This document shows positions 6,506-10,186 of a stretch of 10,186 nt of DNA, one piece after another. The DNA is from an uncultured Bacteroidales bacterium (GTDB taxonomy: Bacteria; Bacteroidota; Bacteroidia; Bacteroidales; Paludibacteraceae): NCBI GenBank assembly GCA_900556095.1, contig USNU01000029.1, positions 1 through 10,186 of the forward strand, written 5' to 3'. The notes below the pieces were generated by a model that worked only from the letters and a program-made list of their open reading frames with translations, did no database searches and was not told the origin of the DNA. A program made the translations under genes and the position numbers. The stretch's first letter is position 1. Every line of letters starts with the position of its first letter.

Positions 6506-8206
6506 TTAATAATGGAACGAACTACCGCCGACGAACTCGCGCAAGAGTGATGTAGGTGGAATCTCCTTCTCTGGAATCGGCTCGAAATACTGCAAGAACT
6601 TGATCAGGCGGTGCGCCTCGGTGTATTCGTCGCAGTACTTGGGGACCTCGGCGAGTATCGGTTCCGCGTGACGTTTAAGCACCGCCAACTCGAAAAGCAG
6701 GGCAGAGTTGAACATCATATCCGCTTCCTCTTGATAGGGATAAATCCATGTCTGCTCGCCTCGGAGGACGGACGGACAACGGGCGATTGTGTCGCGTGCG
6801 GAGTAGTTGCGGTATTTGTAGTCGCGGACAATACGGCGCAGAAGACGAATGTCGGTTGTCGGAATCCAGTTGTGGTTGTCAATATTGATGGTCGTGAGCG
6901 CAGAGACGAATATCTTAAACGTAGCCGAGCGCGGGATATTGGGCAACAGCGACGGATTGAGTGCGTGCAATCCCTCGAGAATGATGATGCTGTCCTTTTC
7001 GAGACGCAGTTTTTGCCCTTCGTACACACGCTCGCCTTTCTCAAAAGAGTAGGTGGGCAGTTCCACTTCCTTACCCTCCATCAGGTCGCTCATCTGCTGG
7101 CGGAAATAGGGTAGGTCGAGGGCATTGATATTCTCAAAGTCCCAATCCCCGTTGGCATCACGCGGTGTATCAACACGGTTGACGAAATAGTTGTCCATCG
7201 AGATGATGACAGGCTTTATCCCGTTGACAAGCAACTGAATCTGCAGACGCTTTGAGAAAGTAGTTTTTCCGGATGAAGACGGTCCCGAGATAAGAATGAA
7301 TTTCGGACGCTCCTCGCGATTGGCAATAGCGTCCGCCATCTGGGCGATTTTCTTCTCGTGCAACGCTTCGGCAAGTTTAATCATCATAAAACTGCGGTTG
7401 CCCTTGCATGCCACGTTGAAATCGCTTACATTATTGATATTCAGTAGTTTGTTCCACGAATTATATTCGCTGAAGATGCTAAACATCTTGTCTTGCGGAA
7501 TCTTATCTTCGAGTACGGTCGGATTGGTGCGATTGGGGATACGCAGTAGCATTCCGTCGAAATAGGGTTCAAGGTCGAATACATTGATATAGCCGGACGA
7601 CGGCATCAGCGTATTGGTGTAGTAATCAATGAAATCACCCATACGGAAATAGCGGCAGTAGGGGTTGCCAAGGGTTTCGAAGATGGTGCTTTCGCCGTCC
7701 ACGCGGGTGCTGAACATCTGGATAACATCCTTGGTACGTTTCTCCTCTTCTAAAATCTTTCGGTCTTCCTGGATAATCTGCAACATACGACGCTTGATAG
7801 ACTCAATCATCTCCGGCGTCAGTTTGGGATTGACCGTATCGGACGCCAGTTCACCGTCTTTGGGTTTGCGCCATTGCAGCGTGCAGTAGTATCCTTTGGA
7901 AATAGGATGCTCTATGCGTAAGTCGGCACGCGGATAGAGTTCGTTGATAGCACATGCCAACACCATACTGAGTGTTCGCACATAGCAACGCATTCCGCTA
8001 GCCGAACTGGCATCGAGAAACTCGACATCTTTGGGCTTATAGAGCAGAAAATCCAGGTTTTCCTCCTTGTAATTGACATGCGCGGCGATGATAGGATACT
8101 GCAAACGTATGTTGAGCATATCCCGCAATTCGATGAGCGAGATACCGCGCGGCACTTCATGGTAGGAGTGCGTGTTCTTACAATAGACGGTAATAGTCGG
8201 TTCCAT
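6506..8206 (-). CDS. TGS/SAD-domain nucleoside kinase (uridine kinase-like)
   Basis: Encodes 566 residues, far longer than a plain uridine kinase (about 210), because the kinase is the C-terminal part of a chimera. Residues about 1-65 resemble the TGS domain and about 70-230 the second additional (SAD) domain of threonyl-tRNA synthetase: compare YVRTLSMVLACAINELYP followed by IEHPISKGYY. The SAD metal/editing pair HxxxH of the synthetase is replaced by T78-L-S-M-V82, so editing activity is not expected. The kinase domain begins near 300: Walker A GPSSSGKTT at 308-316, the substrate-side acid in SMDNYF (D338), GDWDFENINALD at 353-364, and the ILEGLHALN strand with E411. Known relatives phosphorylate nucleosides with ATP or GTP; the exact substrate here cannot be read from sequence. 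Its ATG shares one base with the kdsD stop (TAATG), which fixes the start and suggests coupled translation. Confidence 0.88.
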   Translation of the reverse strand: MEPTITVYCKNTHSYHEVPRGISLIELRDMLNIRLQYPIIAAHVNYKEENLDFLLYKPKDVEFLDASSASGMRCYVRTLSMVLACAINELYPRADLRIEHPISKGYYCTLQWRKPKDGELASDTVNPKLTPEMIESIKRRMLQIIQEDRKILEEEKRTKDVIQMFSTRVDGESTIFETLGNPYCRYFRMGDFIDYYTNTLMPSSGYINVFDLEPYFDGMLLRIPNRTNPTVLEDKIPQDKMFSIFSEYNSWNKLLNINNVSDFNVACKGNRSFMMIKLAEALHEKKIAQMADAIANREERPKFILISGPSSSGKTTFSKRLQIQLLVNGIKPVIISMDNYFVNRVDTPRDANGDWDFENINALDLPYFRQQMSDLMEGKEVELPTYSFEKGERVYEGQKLRLEKDSIIILEGLHALNPSLLPNIPRSATFKIFVSALTTINIDNHNWIPTTDIRLLRRIVRDYKYRNYSARDTIARCPSVLRGEQTWIYPYQEEADMMFNSALLFELAVLKRHAEPILAEVPKYCDEYTEAHRLIKFLQYFEPIPEKEIPPTSLLREFVGGSSFHY

Positions 8207-9156
8207 TAGTTAAAGTCTATAATATGGTGGATAGAGATAATACCTATAATCTCTTCTGTATCAGGTGTTTCTGTAACGGCAAGGGTGGTAATATTGTACT
8301 TGTCCATTATCGCCAGAGCCTCTGTAAGCAATGCCTCTTTGTGAATACGCTTATATGATGGCGTCATCATATCGCGAGCCACAATATGCAAGTCGTCATA
8401 TTTTTGGATGGCACGACGCAAATCGCCGTCGGTAATGATACCGATACAACGTTCACCATCATAGACCATTGTCATACCGAGGTGCTTCTCCGACATCTCA
8501 CAAACAAGTTTGCGGAATGGTGTATCTACTTGTACGCGTGGCACATTGGTTTGCATACAGTTTTTTACGCGTGCGAGCAGTTGTCGTCCGAGTGCTCCGC
8601 CAGGGTGGTAGAGAGCAAAATTTTCAGCCTTGAAATGGCGTTTCTCCATCAGACAAACTATCAGCGCATCCCCCATTAGGGTGGTGGCGGTGGTGGAGGT
8701 CGTCGGCGCCAAACCGAGAGGGCAGGCTTCCCTGTCTACATGCACCGAGATAACTACATCGCTCTCTTGTGCTAACTGAGAATCAGAATTTCCCGTCATA
8801 GCGATGATGGTGCAACCGAGGTTGCGCAGCGGAGCAATGACATTCAGTATCTCGTTGGTCGAACCGCTGTTGCTCACGAGTAGCACCACATCTTTGCCAC
8901 ACACCATACCTAAGTCGCCATGCACCGCTTCTGCGGCATTAACGAATATGGCCGAAGTGCCTGTTGAAGCCAACGAAGATGCAATCTTATGACCGATAAT
9001 ACCCGTCTTGCCTATGCCCATCACGACGAGTTTTCCCTCGCAGGCATAGATGAGTTCTACTGCTTTGTCAAAGTTTTCATCTATCGAAGTACTGAGTTTT
9101 TTCAACTCGGCAATCTCTTCGGAGAATATATTTTTTGCTCTTTCTGAACAGGTCAT
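8206..9156 (-). CDS. kdsD: Arabinose-5-phosphate isomerase (KdsD/KpsF/GutQ family)
   Basis: Encodes 316 residues, close to the E. coli KdsD length of 328. The enzyme interconverts ribulose 5-phosphate and arabinose 5-phosphate, the first committed step toward Kdo for lipopolysaccharide, in the cytoplasm. An N-terminal SIS domain (about 30-175) carries GIGKTGIIGHKIA, the AEAVHGDLGMV motif, SNSGSTNEI and EACPLGLAPTTST; two CBS domains follow (about 200-255 and 265-316). The active-site residues known from E. coli KdsD (K59, H88, E111, E152, H193) appear here as K50, H79, E102, E143 and H184, a constant offset of nine. Its ATG overlaps the TGA of kdsA (ATGA). Because kdsA, the next enzyme of the pathway, is directly upstream, the KdsD role is more likely than the gut-operon GutQ role. 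Confidence 0.95.
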   Translation of the reverse strand: MTCSERAKNIFSEEIAELKKLSTSIDENFDKAVELIYACEGKLVVMGIGKTGIIGHKIASSLASTGTSAIFVNAAEAVHGDLGMVCGKDVVLLVSNSGSTNEILNVIAPLRNLGCTIIAMTGNSDSQLAQESDVVISVHVDREACPLGLAPTTSTTATTLMGDALIVCLMEKRHFKAENFALYHPGGALGRQLLARVKNCMQTNVPRVQVDTPFRKLVCEMSEKHLGMTMVYDGERCIGIITDGDLRRAIQKYDDLHIVARDMMTPSYKRIHKEALLTEALAIMDKYNITTLAVTETPDTEEIIGIISIHHIIDFN

Positions 9157-9944
9157 TGTAGTGTCTTAACCAGGTTATCAATAGCCAATGCTTGTGTTAG
9201 TATTGTGCGTATATTGCTCAATCTCAATTGATTAGCCGCATCCGATATGGCTTTGTCGGGATCGGGATGTACCTCAAGAAACAGTCCGTCAACACCTACA
9301 GCCAAAGCGGCACGCATTAGGTAGGGTACCATCTCTCTGTTTCCGCCGGTAATACCTGCCTGGCTGCTCGGTTTTTGTACCGAATGGGTGGCATCGAATA
9401 CCACGGGACAACCGAACTTGCGCATTTCAACCAGCGAAGTCATATCTACCACTATGTTTCCATAGCCGAAAGATGACCCGCGCTCTGTGAGCCAAAGTCG
9501 TTGATTGATAGGCTTGTCCGAGGGTACGGATGCAATCTTGCTAACCACTCCTTGCATATCCCACGGAGCCATAAACTGCCCTTTCTTGACGTTTACGATG
9601 CGCCCTGTCTCTGCGGCTGCTAAGAGCAAATCGGTTTGTCTGCTGAGAAAAGCAGGTATCTGCAACACATCTGCCACCTCTGCCACGGGCGCACATTGCC
9701 ACGACTCGTGTACATCGGTCAGAATCGGCAAACCGAGAGTCTCTTTTACTTCCGACAATATCTCCAATCCTTTCTCCATGCCCACGCCGCGTCGCGAACT
9801 GGCGGAGGTGCGGTTGGCTTTGTCGAAAGACGACTTATATATAAGATGTATGCCCAAATCCGCACACACTTCTTTCAGCGTGTGAGCGGTTTCGAGCACC
9901 ATCTCTCTGTTTTCAATCGCGCAGGGGCCTGCAATCAGAAACAT
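9153..9944 (-). CDS. kdsA: 3-deoxy-8-phosphooctulonate synthase (Kdo-8-phosphate synthase), metal-dependent class
   Basis: Encodes 263 residues. The enzyme condenses phosphoenolpyruvate with arabinose 5-phosphate to give Kdo 8-phosphate and phosphate, in the cytoplasm. Motifs: IAGPCAIE at 4-11, YKSSFDKANRTS at 36-47, GLPILTDVHE at 71-80, VNVKKGQFMAPWDM at 117-130, LTERGSSFGYGN at 152-163, DATHSVQKP at 184-192 and LEVHPDPDKAISD at 223-235. The four metal ligands of the class II type (in Aquifex C11, H185, E222, D233) are all there as C8, H187, E224 and D235, so this should be the metal-requiring form and not the E. coli type, which has Asn in place of the Cys. Start at 9944 gives the short MFLIAGP beginning usual for the class. 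It is 37 nt after an upstream gene on the same strand; no promoter was recognised in that gap. Confidence 0.97.
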   Translation of the reverse strand: MFLIAGPCAIENREMVLETAHTLKEVCADLGIHLIYKSSFDKANRTSASSRRGVGMEKGLEILSEVKETLGLPILTDVHESWQCAPVAEVADVLQIPAFLSRQTDLLLAAAETGRIVNVKKGQFMAPWDMQGVVSKIASVPSDKPINQRLWLTERGSSFGYGNIVVDMTSLVEMRKFGCPVVFDATHSVQKPSSQAGITGGNREMVPYLMRAALAVGVDGLFLEVHPDPDKAISDAANQLRLSNIRTILTQALAIDNLVKTLQ

Positions 9945-9981
9945 AATGTAAAATAATTGTTTTGTGTAGGTGAACCGACAA

Positions 9982-10186
9982 TTACTTATCGTACACGCGT
10001 ATCCAATCTATTTCTATTTTGCCTGCACCGGCAGTTTTACCTTCGGGTAAAAACTCGGTAATTGCAGGGAAAAATGATATATCGCCGAAGTTGTTTTTGA
10101 TACGTAGAATTTCTTGTCCGTTTACCGACCAAACCACCTCTTTATCAGTAATTTGTATGCCATAAATATACCATTGTCCGGCTTTC
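9982..10186 (-). CDS. C-terminus of a glycoside hydrolase family 16-like protein (partial)
   Basis: Reading the minus strand from the right edge gives 67 residues and a TAA at 9982-9984; the rest lies outside the window. The fragment opens with a W-Y-I-Y-G-I segment, has ITDKEVVWSVNGQEILRI (resembling the W-T-pd-I-x-W-x-V-D-G-k strand of family 16), and ends with IEIDWIRVYDK, the closing beta-strand characteristic of family 16 laminarinase- and endoglucanase-like enzymes. The catalytic ExDxxE motif would be upstream and cannot be checked, so it could also be a non-catalytic relative with the same jelly-roll fold. It precedes kdsA by 37 nt on the same strand and may share its transcript. Confidence 0.7.
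   Translation of the reverse strand, partial: KAGQWYIYGIQITDKEVVWSVNGQEILRIKNNFGDISFFPAITEFLPEGKTAGAGKIEIDWIRVYDK

Noticed and set aside
6611..7114. A 167-codon open frame on the plus strand
   Set aside because: It lies wholly antisense to the nucleoside kinase, whose Walker A and other motifs are intact; its predicted protein is Arg/Val-rich and matches no family I recognise.

Overview
The window looks like chromosomal housekeeping DNA from a member of the Bacteroidales (Bacteroidota). Three things point there: a PorZ-type protein of the type IX secretion system, which is confined to this phylum; a Bacteroidota-type promoter (TTTG, 19 nt, TANNTTTG) in front of the rdgB homologue; and the presence of lipopolysaccharide Kdo genes together with a TGS/SAD-nucleoside kinase chimera of the kind common in Bacteroidota. 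Species cannot be told from the sequence.

Layout, left to right. Positions 16-450 (minus) hold a small secreted DUF2147 protein. Divergently from it, a promoter at 515-545 drives a plus-strand pair: rdgB (567-1157), which removes non-canonical purine nucleoside triphosphates, and, 9 nt later, a giant porZ-like gene (1167-5267). A long hairpin with A/T flanks at 5281-5329 closes this transcript and also the opposing one. Everything to the right is on the minus strand and reads right to left: the C-terminus of a glycoside hydrolase family 16-like protein entering from the right edge (9982-10186), kdsA (9153-9944), kdsD/kpsF (8206-9156), a 566-residue nucleoside kinase (6506-8206), then after a 136-nt gap with short repeats and a stem-loop, a secreted SPOR-domain protein (5926-6369) and folE (5345-5929).

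How the genes work together. KdsD makes arabinose 5-phosphate and KdsA condenses it with phosphoenolpyruvate to give Kdo 8-phosphate, so these two are consecutive steps of Kdo supply for lipopolysaccharide. Their reading frames overlap (ATGA), and the kinase start overlaps the kdsD stop (TAATG), so the three are probably translated together. SPOR and folE are joined in the same way (ATGA). PorZ acts at the cell surface in the type IX attachment complex, which recognises anionic LPS in the species where it has been studied.

The most unusual feature is the PorZ homologue. At 1366 residues it is close to twice the usual length because the whole double-propeller body is present twice in tandem, with one signal peptide at the front and one C-terminal domain at the end. 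The first copy is 69 residues shorter than the second in its first propeller. A second oddity is an in-frame run of a heptamer repeat inside rdgB, just before a conserved active-site motif. No CRISPR array, tRNA, rRNA or insertion sequence was seen.
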